A stretch of 64,000 bases of DNA from Streptomyces sp. NBC_01431 (GCF_036231355.1 NZ_CP109496.1:4898001-4962000), one strand, 5' to 3'. Shown: positions 8,196 through 16,787, numbered from the stretch's first letter. Notes: a model not told the origin generated them from the sequence alone. Program-made: numbers and translations.

Positions 8196-10727
8196 CTACT
8201 CGGTCTTGATCGCGGTCAGCATGTTCAGCTTCGCCGCGCTGCGGGCCGGCCACATGGCGGCGAGCACGCCCACCAGGGCTGCCAGGAGCAGGAAGATGCC
8301 GATCCGGTCCCACGGGATGACCAGGGCGTAGTTCGGGACGGACTTCTTGATGGTCTGCCCGATGGCCCAGGCGAGGAAGGAGCCGAGGCCGACGCCGATG
8401 ACCGCGCCGAACACCGAGATGACCACGGCCTCCAGGCGGATCATGCGCTTGACCTTGCGGCGGTCCAGGCCGATCGCCCGCAGCATGCCGATCTCCTGCT
8501 GGCGCTCGAAGACCGACATCGCGAGGGTGTTGACGACACCGAGGACCGCGATGATCAGGGCCATCGCGAGCAGCCCGTACATGATGTTGAGCAGCGTGTT
8601 GATCATGCCGCCGAACTCGTTGCGGATGTCCTGCTGGTCCATGATGCTGATCGCCGGGTTGTCCCCGAGCGCGCTGACCAGGGCCTTCTCGTTGGCGCTG
8701 GTGGCGCCGCCGTCCATCTTGACGAAGATCTGCGGGATGTGGGGCTTGGTCTCGTGCGGGTTGAGCACGGTGGTCGGGGCGAGCACCGAGTCCAGGAAGT
8801 CGTTCTTCTTGAACGTCGCGCCGATCGTGAGCCGGCCCTTCTTCTTGTCCTGGAACTCGACGGTGACCTGGGAGCCGGGCTTCCAGCCGTGCTGGGCGGC
8901 GGTCTTGTCGTCGACGGCTATCTGCCCCTGGCCGAGGGTGGCGAGGGAGCCGGACACCGGCTCGACGTTGATGACCTTCTCGATGTCGCCCGGCGTCACG
9001 CCGGCCACCGTCTGGCCGTCTCCGTCGAGCTGGAAGTACGAGGACTCCTTGGGGGAGACCGCCGAGACACCCGGGGCCTTGCGCAGCGCGGCGAGGACGT
9101 CCTTGTCGAGCCCGGATCCCCTGGCCGCCATCTGGACCATGTAGTCGGCCTTGATGTTGTCCGTGGTCATCTTGTCCATGGCCGTGCCCAGCGTGACGCC
9201 GAGCACCGAGAGGCCGGTGACCAGGGTCAGCCCGATGGCGAGCGCGGAGGCGGTGGCGCCGGTGCGGCGCGGGTTGCGCACCGCGTTCTGGCTGGCCAGC
9301 TTGCCGGAGACGCCGAAGATCTTGCTCAGTGCGGGCCGGACGAGGGCGATGACCGGCCGGGAGAGCAGCGGGATCAGGATGATGACACCGACCAGCGCCA
9401 GGAAGGCGCCGATCCCGATGAGTATCTTGCCGTCCTTGCCCGCGGCGGCACCGGCCATGATCGCGGCCGCACCGCCGAGGGTGATGACACCGCCGATGGA
9501 GTTCCGTACGACCAGGGACTTGGTGGTGGCCACGCCGTGCACGCTGTTCATCGCCGCCACCGGCGGGATCTTGGCGGCGCGCCAGGCGGGCAGCAGGGCG
9601 GCGATGAGGGTGACGAAGATTCCGACGGCGAGTGCGGCGATCACCGGGGTGGCGGAGATGATCAGCGGGCCGTCCGGCAGCTTGGCGCCGAAGCTGCTCA
9701 TCGCGGACCGCAGTCCGGTCGCGAGACCCAGGCCCAGCGCGAAGCCGATCGCGGAGGCGATCGTGCCGACCACCAGGGCCTCGGCGAGCACCGAGCGGCG
9801 GACCTGGCCGCGCGAGGCGCCGACGGCACGCATCAGGGCGAGCTCGCGGGTGCGCTGGGCGACCAGCATGGTGAACGTGTTGGAGATCAGGAAGATGCCG
9901 ACGAACAGGGCGATGGCGGCGAAGGCGAGCAGCGTCTGGTTGAGGCCGCTGAGGCCCTGCTCGATGTCCCGGGCCTCCTGGTCGGCGAGCTCCTGGCCGG
10001 TCTTGGCGTGCGCGTCCCTCGGGAGCAGCGGCGTGACCTCGGTGAGGATCTTCTGCGCGTCGGCGCCGGGGGTGGCGGCCACGCTCACGGTCTGGAAGAA
10101 GCCCGGCTTGAGGTAGAGCTGCTGGGCGACCGGGGTGTCGAACAGGACGAGGCTGCCGCCCGCGTTGACCGCGCCGTCCTGGGTGGTGAAGATGCCGGTC
10201 AACTTGTACTGCTTGACCGGCCCGTTGGTGGCGACCCGCACGAGGTCGCCCACGTGGTACTCGCCCTTGGTGGCGGTGTCCTTGTCGAGGGCTATCTGGT
10301 CGTCCCGCACCGGGCCCGAGCCCTGGGCGAAGGTGTACGCCGGGTCCTTGCCGTCCTTGCCGGGGGCGAAGTTGCCGCCCTTGTTGGCCCAGCCCTGGCC
10401 GATCAGCCTGCCGTCGGTGCCGGCCACACCGGCGAAGCCCTCCACCCGGCCGGTGGCCGAGGCCACGCCGTCGAGCTGCCCGATCTTCTGAAGGGTCTGC
10501 TTGCTGACCCCGGGGTCGCTTTCGGCGTCGTCAAGGCTGCCGTACGAGGTGATGGCGACGGCCACCTTGTCGTAGCTCTTGGACGACTGCTTGCGGAAGG
10601 CGTTGCCGAGGGTGTCGGTGAACACGAGAGTGCCGGACACGAAGGCGACGCCGAGCATGACGGCGAGCACCGTCATCAGCAGCCGGGCCTTGTGCGCGAG
10701 CACATTGCGCAGGGCGGTTTTGAACAT
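8196..10727 (-). CDS. ABC transporter permease with two FtsX/MacB-type domains
   Basis: The 843-aa membrane protein starts MFKTALRNVLAHKARLLM, whose first helix (about 16-40) anchors a large extracytoplasmic domain. Two FtsX cores follow, each with three helices and the conserved cytoplasmic stretch RTRELALMRAVGASRGQVRRS (about 315) or RQQEIGMLRAIGLDRRKVKRM (about 745). This is the duplicated-core permease of the LolCDE/MacB-like class, usually exporting lipids, peptides or antibiotics or transmitting force to wall enzymes. The substrate is unknown. I set the start at 10727 (ATG) because the upstream codons add a non-conserved tail. The ribosome site is weak (GAGAAACCCC). Its ATPase partner starts the operon. 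Confidence 0.9.
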   Translation of the reverse strand: MFKTALRNVLAHKARLLMTVLAVMLGVAFVSGTLVFTDTLGNAFRKQSSKSYDKVAVAITSYGSLDDAESDPGVSKQTLQKIGQLDGVASATGRVEGFAGVAGTDGRLIGQGWANKGGNFAPGKDGKDPAYTFAQGSGPVRDDQIALDKDTATKGEYHVGDLVRVATNGPVKQYKLTGIFTTQDGAVNAGGSLVLFDTPVAQQLYLKPGFFQTVSVAATPGADAQKILTEVTPLLPRDAHAKTGQELADQEARDIEQGLSGLNQTLLAFAAIALFVGIFLISNTFTMLVAQRTRELALMRAVGASRGQVRRSVLAEALVVGTIASAIGFALGLGLATGLRSAMSSFGAKLPDGPLIISATPVIAALAVGIFVTLIAALLPAWRAAKIPPVAAMNSVHGVATTKSLVVRNSIGGVITLGGAAAIMAGAAAGKDGKILIGIGAFLALVGVIILIPLLSRPVIALVRPALSKIFGVSGKLASQNAVRNPRRTGATASALAIGLTLVTGLSVLGVTLGTAMDKMTTDNIKADYMVQMAARGSGLDKDVLAALRKAPGVSAVSPKESSYFQLDGDGQTVAGVTPGDIEKVINVEPVSGSLATLGQGQIAVDDKTAAQHGWKPGSQVTVEFQDKKKGRLTIGATFKKNDFLDSVLAPTTVLNPHETKPHIPQIFVKMDGGATSANEKALVSALGDNPAISIMDQQDIRNEFGGMINTLLNIMYGLLAMALIIAVLGVVNTLAMSVFERQQEIGMLRAIGLDRRKVKRMIRLEAVVISVFGAVIGVGLGSFLAWAIGQTIKKSVPNYALVIPWDRIGIFLLLAALVGVLAAMWPARSAAKLNMLTAIKTE

Positions 10728-10826
10728 GGGGTTTCTCAGTCCTGGGTGATCGTGGGCGCACCGGGCGCGGGGGCTCGGCGTCAACGGGCGAAGGCGGGCT
10801 GGGGGCGGGGCCCCAGCGGCTCCAGG

Positions 10827-11597
10827 TCAGCTGGTGCGGCCCTTCGCGTCGAACGCCTTCATCCGGTCCAGCACCCCATCCGCGCTCGGCCGGAGCATCT
10901 CGTCCACGATCCGCCCGTCGGCGAGGAATATGACGCGGTCGGCGTAGGAGGCGGCGACCGGGTCGTGGGTCACCATGACGACGGTCTGCCCGAGTTCGCG
11001 TACCGAATTGCGCAGGAAGCCGAGCACTTCCGCGCCGGAGCGCGAGTCCAGGTTTCCGGTCGGCTCGTCACCGAAGATGATCTCCGGCTGGGAGGCGAGC
11101 GCACGGGCCACGGCGACGCGCTGCTGCTGGCCGCCGGAGAGCTGGGTCGGGCGGTGGCCGAGCCGGTCGGACAGGCCCACCATCGCGATGACCTGGTCCA
11201 GCCACTGCTTGTCGGGCTTGCGGCCCGCGATGTCCATCGGCAGCGTGATGTTCTCCAGCGCGGTCAGCGTGGGCAGCAGGTTGAACGCCTGGAAGATGAA
11301 GCCGATCTTGTCGCGGCGCAGCTGCGTGAGCTGCTTGTCCTTGAGCGAGCTCAGTTCGGTCTCACCGATGCGGACCGAGCCGGAGCTGAACGAGTCGAGG
11401 CCCGCGACGCAGTGCATCAGCGTCGACTTGCCGGAGCCCGAGGGGCCCATGATCGCGGTGAACTCGCCCTGGCGGAAGTCGACCGTGACCCGCTCCAGGG
11501 CGACCACCTGGGTCTCGCCCGTGCCGTAGACCTTCGACAGTTCGACGGCGCGGGCGGCCACCGCGGTCGCGCGGTGTGCGGTGGGGGTGGTGGTCAC
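10827..11597 (-). CDS. ABC transporter ATP-binding protein (MacB/LolD type)
   Basis: The 256-aa ATPase energises the permease encoded 99 nt downstream. It contains Walker A GPSGSGKST near residue 52, the Q-loop FIFQAFNLLPTLTALEN, the signature LSGGQQQRVAVARAL, Walker B IIFGDEPTGNLDSRSG and the H-loop VMVTHDPVAASYADR. The GTG start at 11597 is preceded by AGGAG at a good distance (sense strand CAGGAGTACCTCC-GTG). The pair lies next to bldA in the same place as in S. coelicolor as I recall it. Confidence 0.94.
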   Translation of the reverse strand: MTTTPTAHRATAVAARAVELSKVYGTGETQVVALERVTVDFRQGEFTAIMGPSGSGKSTLMHCVAGLDSFSSGSVRIGETELSSLKDKQLTQLRRDKIGFIFQAFNLLPTLTALENITLPMDIAGRKPDKQWLDQVIAMVGLSDRLGHRPTQLSGGQQQRVAVARALASQPEIIFGDEPTGNLDSRSGAEVLGFLRNSVRELGQTVVMVTHDPVAASYADRVIFLADGRIVDEMLRPSADGVLDRMKAFDAKGRTS

Positions 11598-12074
11598 GGA
11601 GGTACTCCTGTCGCAGCAGCTTTCGGGGACTTCTCCATCCTCTCCGCCGCCCGGCGCCCGATCGTCAGTCCCTGTGCCCGTTTCGCGGGCAGTCCTGAGT
11701 CGGACGGGCCGCCCCCGCCGTCCTCCTGAGGTATGACGGCGCCCCTGAGACGCAAGCGGGGCCCCGCCGGAAACCTGGCGGCGCGGTATTCACCCTCCAG
11801 TGGGAATCCGCTCGCGCTCGACCGGGGTCCGACAGCGTGGGGTGGAGGTGATCCAGGGCGTCTGGAGGCATCGAGTTTCCGTCATTCCACACCCGTGTTC
11901 CGGTGCGCCCCCGACGCCCTGCCAACCGCCTGTGGCATGTGCCACCACTGCCCCGAGCTGTGCTGACGCACCCTCAGGCGTCAATAAAATAAGACAACAT
12001 CGGATGGTTGTTCCGCTGTTCGGGGGATGCGTCGGGCTAGGCTCGTCCCGCGAAACGCGGAGCCGCGCGCCCTG
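11598..12074. other. Noncoding region between the ABC operon and bldA (477 bases)
   Basis: No coding region is supported. The left part must hold the promoter of the minus-strand ABC operon. A perfect 12-base palindrome TGGCATGTGCCA lies at about 11935-11946. At 11981-12020 there is an unusually AT-rich patch (CAATAAAATAAGACAAC) that marks the start of the bldA promoter region. Confidence 0.6.
12038..12043 (+). promoter_or_regulatory. Candidate -10 element of bldA
   Basis: TAGGCT lies 31 nt before the mature 5' end of the tRNA. A TTGTTC at 12008-12013 is too far away (24-nt spacing) to be a standard -35 box, so only the -10 call is offered and its support is modest. Confidence 0.35.
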
Positions 12075-12156
12075 GCCCGGATGGTGGAATGCAGACACGG
12101 CGAGCTTAAACCTCGCTGGCCTTCGGGCCGTGCCGGTTCAAGTCCGGCTCCGGGCA
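12075..12156 (+). tRNA. bldA: tRNA-Leu, anticodon UAA (reads UUA codons)
   Basis: A complete class II tRNA can be folded. The acceptor stem is GCCCGGA (12075-12081) with TCCGGGC (12149-12155) and discriminator A. The anticodon arm GCGAG-CTTAAAC-CTCGC has TAA in the anticodon position. A variable arm (GGCC-TTC-GGGCC) and a T arm GCCGG-TTCAAGT-CCGGC follow. CCA is not encoded. This is the only tRNA able to read UUA efficiently in Streptomyces, and its known role is to time aerial growth and antibiotic production through rare TTA codons. Three genes in this window carry such codons in frame (at 35851, 38201 and 45787). Confidence 0.96.
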
Positions 12157-12313
12157 CATCGTCGGATTCCGGCGGCCCCCGCGCGTCGGGCCGTCGGACC
12201 CTTGCACCCCCCTCTTCCACAGGTGAAGATCCTCCCTGAGCAGTACGACGGTTCCTTTGCGTGCCCATTACCCTGGACGGCAAGGCCGCGCTCGGCGGCC
12301 ATGGAGGAGTGAG

Positions 12314-13183
12314 ATGAGGAGCAGCAACCCGGTCTTCTCGCGACGGGGGTTCAGCCGCGACAACGGCTATGCGGGCTTCAACACCGCGCCGCAGGCCGGG
12401 GGCAACCCCTACGCGCAGGCACCCGCGAACCCGTACGCGACGAACCCGTACGCCCAGCAGGACACGCGGTACGGCGCCCCGCAGGCGCCGGCGCGCTCCG
12501 GTGTGATGACGATCGACGACGTCGTCACGCGGACAGCGATGACGCTCGGCACGGTCGTCGCCGGCGCCGTCGTCGCATGGCTCGCGCTGCCTGTCGACCA
12601 GGCCAACATCGGCAAGTCGTACGGCATCGCGATCGGTGCCGGGCTGGTCGCGTTCGTCCTGGCGATGATCCAGTCCTTCAAGCGCAAGCCGGTTCCCGCG
12701 CTGATCCTCGGGTACGCCGCCCTGGAGGGCGTCTTCCTCGGCGTGATCAGCTCCGCCGTCACGAGCTATGTGTCGGCGGGCGCGGTCCCGCAGGCGGTGC
12801 TCGGCACCATGGCGGTCTTCGCCGGTGTGCTCATCGCGTACAAGACGCGGCTGATCCGGGTCAACCGGCGCTTCGTCGGCTTCGTCATGGCGGCCGCGAT
12901 CGGCTTCGTCCTGCTGATGCTGGTCAACATGCTGTTCTCCGTCTTCGGCGGCGGTGACGGCCTCGGCTTCCGCAGCGGCGGCCTCGGCATCCTCTTCGGG
13001 ATCATCGGGATCATCCTCGGCGCCTGCTTCCTGGCCATCGACTTCAAGCAGGTCGAGGACGGGATCACCTACGGCGCTCCGCGCGAGGAGTCCTGGCTGG
13101 CTGCCTTCGGCCTCACCATGACCCTGGTGTGGATCTACATGGAGGCGCTGCGGCTGATCTCCATCCTGCAGGGCAACGACTGA
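12314..13183 (+). CDS. Bax inhibitor-1/YccA family membrane protein
   Basis: The 289-aa product has a polar Asn/Pro/Tyr/Ala-rich N-terminus with repeated NPYA units (residues about 30-60), then about seven membrane helices from residue 70 to the end (TAMTLGTVVAGAVVAWLALP ... LTMTLVWIYMEALRLISIL). The helices and the conserved acidic FLAIDFKQVEDGI near 240 mark the BI-1-like family, whose members act as pH-sensitive calcium leak channels in some bacteria. Its role in Streptomyces is not established. ATG 12314 follows GGAGG (12303-12307). A bidirectional terminator lies directly after it. Confidence 0.85.
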   Translation: MRSSNPVFSRRGFSRDNGYAGFNTAPQAGGNPYAQAPANPYATNPYAQQDTRYGAPQAPARSGVMTIDDVVTRTAMTLGTVVAGAVVAWLALPVDQANIGKSYGIAIGAGLVAFVLAMIQSFKRKPVPALILGYAALEGVFLGVISSAVTSYVSAGAVPQAVLGTMAVFAGVLIAYKTRLIRVNRRFVGFVMAAAIGFVLLMLVNMLFSVFGGGDGLGFRSGGLGILFGIIGIILGACFLAIDFKQVEDGITYGAPREESWLAAFGLTMTLVWIYMEALRLISILQGND

Positions 13184-13202
13184 CGCGCTGCGGCACGACC
13201 CT

Positions 13203-13241
13203 GCGAGGGCCCGCTCCCGGGATTCGGGGGCGGGCCCTCGC
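13203..13241. terminator. Bidirectional terminator between convergent genes
   Basis: GCGAGGGCCCGC (13203-13214) and GCGGGCCCTCGC (13230-13241) form a perfect 12-bp stem between the stop of the BI-1 gene and the stop of the minus-strand GH64 gene. Confidence 0.8.
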
Positions 13242-13246
13242 CCGTG

Positions 13247-14443
13247 TTACCAGCCGATCGTCAGCGTCAGATCCGTCGGCGGGCTCGCGTTGCCCAGGAT
13301 CTGGACCGAGGACTGGTCGAAGATGTCGTCGTACGGGAAGCCGTAGGCCCGGCCGTCCAGGCCCACCGTGTGGAAGAACGCCGCGTAGTCGTTCTTCGGC
13401 GCCGAACCGCGGTAGTACGCGGACGGGGTGTGCCAGAGCGAGGTGTCCTGGGCCACGCCCCGGTTGAACGCGGCGCACAGCTCCGCGCCGAGCCGCTTCT
13501 CCGTGTCGCTGCCCGAGGCGAGCGCCCCCGAGCAGGCCATGACCTCGCGCGAGGTCGGTTTGCGCAGGGTGAAGGGGCCGGCGCCGTTGCGGGTGAAGGT
13601 CAGGGTGTCGCCCGCGACACGCCCGGAGAACGTCTCGCCCGGCAGGTTCAGGACGAAGGGGTGGGAGGCGTAGTAGCTCCAGGTCTCCTCGACGGTCGCG
13701 GTCAGGTGGTTTGCCGGGAAGCCGGCGGCCGAGCGCGGGGCCACGATCCGGTAGGCGTTCCGCAACGGCTGGAAGGCCGCCCCGACGCTGGACGCGTACG
13801 CCGACATGACCTCGGCGCGGGACTTGGTAATGCCCCGGGTGGTGTCGTAGCCGCTGGAGGTCTGGCGCAGCCGGGCCGTCATCGGGAAGCCGAACTGGTC
13901 GACCTGGGTGGTGTTCCCGCCGTACGCCGCCTGCCCGTTGACGAAGGTGTACTCGTACCAGTCGTAGTAGACGTCGTTGTTGGGGTCCGACGGGTTGTTC
14001 GGGTCGGGGCCGCCCCAGCCCTGGTCGTCGGGCGAGACGGGGACGTAGAGCGGCGAGCCGAGCGAGAGGTAGACGCGTCCGCCGCGGATCGACGACGGCG
14101 ATGGCACCCGGCCGCCCGCCTGGGCCGCCGTGAACGACATGTTCGGGTAGTTGACGCCGTTCTTGGTCAGGTGGCCGGGCGCGTTCGCGTCCAGGTGGTT
14201 GATGTGGGCGGTGCTGCCGTCGGGCCGCAGGTACGACCACTGGCCGGGGGTGACCTGGCCGAGCACCGTGAGGTAGATCTGCGCGTCGGCGTACGCGCCG
14301 TGGGTGTTGTTCCGGATGACGATCGGGAAGCCTGCCGCGGTGGCCCGGGGGGAGTCGGCGGCCGTCGCCGTGCCGCCGCCCGCGCCGAGGAAGAGCAGGG
14401 CGCCGGCGGTCGCCGCCGCGAGGAGGAGCCGTACGGTCTTCAT
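13247..14443 (-). CDS. Secreted glycoside hydrolase family 64 (endo-beta-1,3-glucanase)
   Basis: The 398-aa product has a signal peptide (MKTVRLLLAAATAGALLFLG, cut near residue 29-36) and a GH64 catalytic region with the thaumatin-like fold. Family features include FPIVIRNNTHGAYADAQIYL after the signal, the acidic WGGPDPNNPSDPNNDVYYDW segment, HPFVLNLPGETFSGRVAGDT, and the closing GFPYDDIFDQSS ... LTLTIGW. GH64 enzymes release pentasaccharides from laminarin and fungal wall glucan. ATG 14443 follows GAGGGG by 10 nt; it begins 18 nt after the GH16 stop, so the two beta-1,3-glucanases form an operon read from the minus strand. Confidence 0.85.
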   Translation of the reverse strand: MKTVRLLLAAATAGALLFLGAGGGTATAADSPRATAAGFPIVIRNNTHGAYADAQIYLTVLGQVTPGQWSYLRPDGSTAHINHLDANAPGHLTKNGVNYPNMSFTAAQAGGRVPSPSSIRGGRVYLSLGSPLYVPVSPDDQGWGGPDPNNPSDPNNDVYYDWYEYTFVNGQAAYGGNTTQVDQFGFPMTARLRQTSSGYDTTRGITKSRAEVMSAYASSVGAAFQPLRNAYRIVAPRSAAGFPANHLTATVEETWSYYASHPFVLNLPGETFSGRVAGDTLTFTRNGAGPFTLRKPTSREVMACSGALASGSDTEKRLGAELCAAFNRGVAQDTSLWHTPSAYYRGSAPKNDYAAFFHTVGLDGRAYGFPYDDIFDQSSVQILGNASPPTDLTLTIGW

Positions 14444-14460
14444 GACTGCTCGCCCCCTCA

Positions 14461-15858
14461 TCAGTGGCCGAAGTCGAACCAGTTGACGTTCACGAAGTCG
14501 GCGCTCTGGCCGCTGCTGAAGGTCAGGTAGACGTCGTGGGTGCCGGTGACGCCGCTGATGTTGGCCGGGACCGTGCGCCAGCTCTGCCAGCCGCCCGTGT
14601 TGGCGACGGCGAAGCTGCCGACGGGGGCGCTGCTCGGGCTGTCGAGACGTACCTCCACCAGACCACTGACCCCGCCGGCCGCACCGCTCGCGACCCGCGC
14701 GTTGAACTGGCGGGCCGCCGTGGTGCCGAAGTCGATGCCTTTGTAGAGCGCCCAGTCGCCGTTGGCGACGCTGCCGATGTCCTTGCCGCCGCCGCTGTCG
14801 GTGGTGGTCTCCGTCGTCACACCGGACTGCTGGTCGTAGGACTCGGCCTGGATGGGGCCGTACGCGTCCCGGCCGCCCGGAGGCTGCGAGGTGGGCGGCG
14901 TCGAGCCGGAGCCCGATGCCTGCTGCACGGTGACGTAGTCGACCACCAGGGCGTGGCCCGGCTGGGTGTCCGCGTCGGGCCCGCCGCCGAAGGCGCCCGG
15001 GAAACCGCCGCCCATGGCGACGTTCAGAATGACGAAGTAGCCGTGGTTGGTGGCGTTCGCCCAGGTCGTCGCGTCGACCTGATTCTGGTTCACCGTATGG
15101 AAGTTGACGCCGTCCAGATAGAAGCGCATCTGCTCGGTGGCGCCCGAGCGGTCCCATTCGACGGCGTAGGTGTGGAAGCCGCCCTGGCAGGTGCTTCCCG
15201 CGCAGGCGTGCTGGCCGCCGATGCCGGTGGTCTCGTTGCAGGGGCCGCCGGGGCTGGTGCCGCAGTGCATGGTCGACCAGTTGTTGTTGAGGCCCTGGAC
15301 GTTCTCCATGATGTCCAGCTCGCCTATGCCGGGCCAGTTCCAGTAGTTGCCGCGGAAGGGCGCGCCCAGCGCCCAGAACGCGGGCCAGTAGCCCTTGGCG
15401 GCGGCGCCCGTCACGTCCGGCATCTGAAGGCGGGCCTCGATCCGGAGCTTGCCGCCGGCCGGGGGCTGGAAGTCGGTGCGCTTGGTCTCGATGCGGCCCG
15501 AGGTCCAGTTGCCCGCGGCGTCCCGCTGCGGGGTGATGCGCAGGTTCCCGGCGCCGTCGAGCGCGACGTTGCTGGTGGACGAGGTCATGGTCTCGATCTC
15601 GCCGGTGCCGAAGCCCGCCGGGCCGCCGGGGTAGCTGGTGCCGGTCGTGTACTGCCAGTTCGCGGTGTTAACTCCCGAGCCGGCCGGGCCGTTGAAGTCG
15701 TCGGTGAAGACGGTGGACCAGCCCGCCGGGGGCGGCGGGGCGGAGGCGCTGGCGGGCAGGGTGACGACCGCGGCGGCGGCCGCCGCGAGGCCGAGCGCGG
15801 AGAGCACGGCGATCACGGCTCGCCCGGCGGGGCTTCGTCGGTGGGGTGTCGGGCGCAT
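14461..15858 (-). CDS. Secreted GH16 endo-beta-1,3-glucanase (laminarinase) with C-terminal CBM6
   Basis: The 465-aa product starts with a basic signal peptide (MRPTPHRRSPAGR then an Ala/Leu core, cut near residue 40). The GH16 domain covers about 45-315 and shows the catalytic signature GELDIMEN, where the two glutamates are nucleophile and acid/base. GNYWNWPG and HTYAVEWD are also typical. A Gly/Ser/Pro linker leads to a family 6 carbohydrate-binding module (about 335-465; IQAESYDQQSG, VANGDWALYKGIDFG, VNVNWFDFG). I took ATG 15858, where a signal peptide begins, rather than the longer frame. The doubled palindrome upstream suggests LacI-family induction by glucan fragments. Confidence 0.92.
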   Translation of the reverse strand: MRPTPHRRSPAGRAVIAVLSALGLAAAAAAVVTLPASASAPPPPAGWSTVFTDDFNGPAGSGVNTANWQYTTGTSYPGGPAGFGTGEIETMTSSTSNVALDGAGNLRITPQRDAAGNWTSGRIETKRTDFQPPAGGKLRIEARLQMPDVTGAAAKGYWPAFWALGAPFRGNYWNWPGIGELDIMENVQGLNNNWSTMHCGTSPGGPCNETTGIGGQHACAGSTCQGGFHTYAVEWDRSGATEQMRFYLDGVNFHTVNQNQVDATTWANATNHGYFVILNVAMGGGFPGAFGGGPDADTQPGHALVVDYVTVQQASGSGSTPPTSQPPGGRDAYGPIQAESYDQQSGVTTETTTDSGGGKDIGSVANGDWALYKGIDFGTTAARQFNARVASGAAGGVSGLVEVRLDSPSSAPVGSFAVANTGGWQSWRTVPANISGVTGTHDVYLTFSSGQSADFVNVNWFDFGH

Positions 15859-15901
15859 GGGGGTGCCTCTCTCAGTCTCTCTCGGGGTGGGGGAAGGAGA
15901 C

Positions 15902-15931
15902 TTTGAGAGCGCTCTTGAGAGCGCTCTCAAA
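15902..15931 (-). promoter_or_regulatory. Doubled LacI-type operator before the beta-1,3-glucanase operon
   Basis: TTGAGAGCGCTCTCAA at 15915-15930 is a perfect 16-base palindrome. A second, partly overlapping copy of its core (GAGAGCGCTC) is centred exactly 12 bases away at 15905-15914. The sequence resembles the Streptomyces CebR operator TGGGAGCGCTCCCA, so a LacI-family sugar repressor is the likely ligand. It lies 44-73 nt upstream of the GH16 start codon, a position suited to block the promoter. Confidence 0.75.
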
Positions 15932-16060
15932 GGCAGGCTGCGCCGACACTGTGCTCCCCGTCATCCGGAGCGTCAAGAGGTAAAGCAGTGAAAGCCCTTG
16001 AGGGAAAGGCGAGTTCACCTACTGAAGGCGTGGAGCGCGAGGCGGGGGTCCGGGCAGCGT

Positions 16061-16093
16061 TTCGCCCCGCCGGCCGGTGGCCGACGGGGCGAA
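16061..16093 (-). terminator. Terminator after the DUF4287 gene
   Basis: TTCGCCCCGCCGGCC (16061-16075) pairs with GGCCGACGGGGCGAA (16079-16093) with one mismatch and a 3-nt loop, just past the minus-strand stop at 16115. Confidence 0.65.
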
Positions 16094-16114
16094 CGAGCGG
16101 ACTTCCTCCGGTTG

Positions 16115-16345
16115 CTAGAGCAGGCGGCGCGCGGCCCGCCTCAGGTCGTACTCATGGATGATCGCCTTGGCGTGGCCGTAGGCGAGGTCGTGCTCGCTCC
16201 GCAGCCAGCTGACCTTCTCGTCGAAGCGGCAGAGGGAGGGGCCTTCCTCGACGGTGCGCAGCCAGTCGGACACTTCACGACCGGTGCAATGGGGGATGCG
16301 GGAGAGCAGGTTGCGATGGGTCTCTTCGGAGAAGACTTGGGACAT
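16115..16345 (-). CDS. Small DUF4287-type protein
   Basis: The 76-aa soluble protein begins MSQVFSEETHRNLLSRIPHC and ends LAYGHAKAIIHEYDLRRAARRLL. This Ser/Thr-Gly-x-Glu ... HxHxxAxAIIHEYD pattern fits the short DUF4287 domain common in Streptomyces; no activity is known to me. ATG 16345 follows GGAGG-CGCCG at optimal spacing, which makes the longer frame starting further upstream unlikely. It is a single-gene transcript. Confidence 0.75.
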   Translation of the reverse strand: MSQVFSEETHRNLLSRIPHCTGREVSDWLRTVEEGPSLCRFDEKVSWLRSEHDLAYGHAKAIIHEYDLRRAARRLL

Positions 16346-16408
16346 CGGCGCCTCCGGAGGCATTGCGCGTACTGGTCCTTCACTGCACCGTGCCTCAGGG
16401 TTCGCGTA

Positions 16409-16439
16409 TTGGCAACAGTGCGGGGGAGGCGCGTAGGGT
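16409..16439 (+). promoter_or_regulatory. Promoter giving a probable leaderless transcript
   Basis: TTGGCA (16409-16414) and TAGGGT (16434-16439) are spaced by 19 nt. The GTG start at 16446 lies 6 nt after the -10 box, so transcription probably starts at the GTG itself. Confidence 0.5.
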
Positions 16440-16445
16440 CGCGGC

Positions 16446-16772
16446 GTGCTTGATGTGAACCCCTTGATCCTGGCCGTCGACCGCTTCGCCGACCGGCTCC
16501 GTGCCGCTCCCGAGAGCCGTCTGCGCCGCGGCGCGGCGGCCGAAGGGCTCGCGCTGGCAAGGGAGTTGGCGGTGCGGGCACAGCGGATCGAGGGCCCGGC
16601 GGGCGAGCCGCTGCTCATGCCGGACGCCGGCGTTTTCGCTGTGGCCGATCAAGTGGCCGTCGCCGGACGGGATCTGGCGGAGGCGCTGCGTACGGCGACG
16701 GCCCCGCCCGGCGGGGAGCCGGACGGGGCCGTGGAGCTGGTGGAAGCCGCGGGGGAGCGGGCCTTCGGTTAG
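16446..16772 (+). CDS. Conserved hypothetical protein
   Basis: The 108-aa product is small, acidic and mostly helical, with no signal peptide or membrane segment (MLDVNPLILAVDRFADRLR at the start, then Ala/Arg/Glu-rich). I recognise no domain. There is no ribosome site, but a -10 element lies 6 nt before the GTG, as in leaderless mRNAs common in Streptomyces, which supports this start. It converges with the next gene 15 bases further on. Confidence 0.55.
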   Translation: MLDVNPLILAVDRFADRLRAAPESRLRRGAAAEGLALARELAVRAQRIEGPAGEPLLMPDAGVFAVADQVAVAGRDLAEALRTATAPPGGEPDGAVELVEAAGERAFG

Positions 16773-16787
16773 CCGGTCGGGGGCGGT

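Noticed and set aside
8739..11729. 996-codon open frame on the plus strand opposite the ABC transporter genes
   Set aside because: It is a shadow of the high-GC minus-strand permease and ATPase, which have clear motifs, and its translation is low-complexity Gly/Arg/Asp sequence.
11935..11946. Palindrome TGGCATGTGCCA near bldA as an AdpA site
   Set aside because: It does not fit the AdpA consensus TGGCSNGWWY at the fifth base, so no regulator is assigned.
13828..13830. TAA on the plus strand inside the GH64 gene (possible TTA codon on the minus strand)
   Set aside because: It is out of frame (reads across ATT-ACC), so it is not a bldA-dependent codon. The TAA at 24600-24602 (decarboxylase) and 15669-15671 (GH16) were rejected for the same reason.
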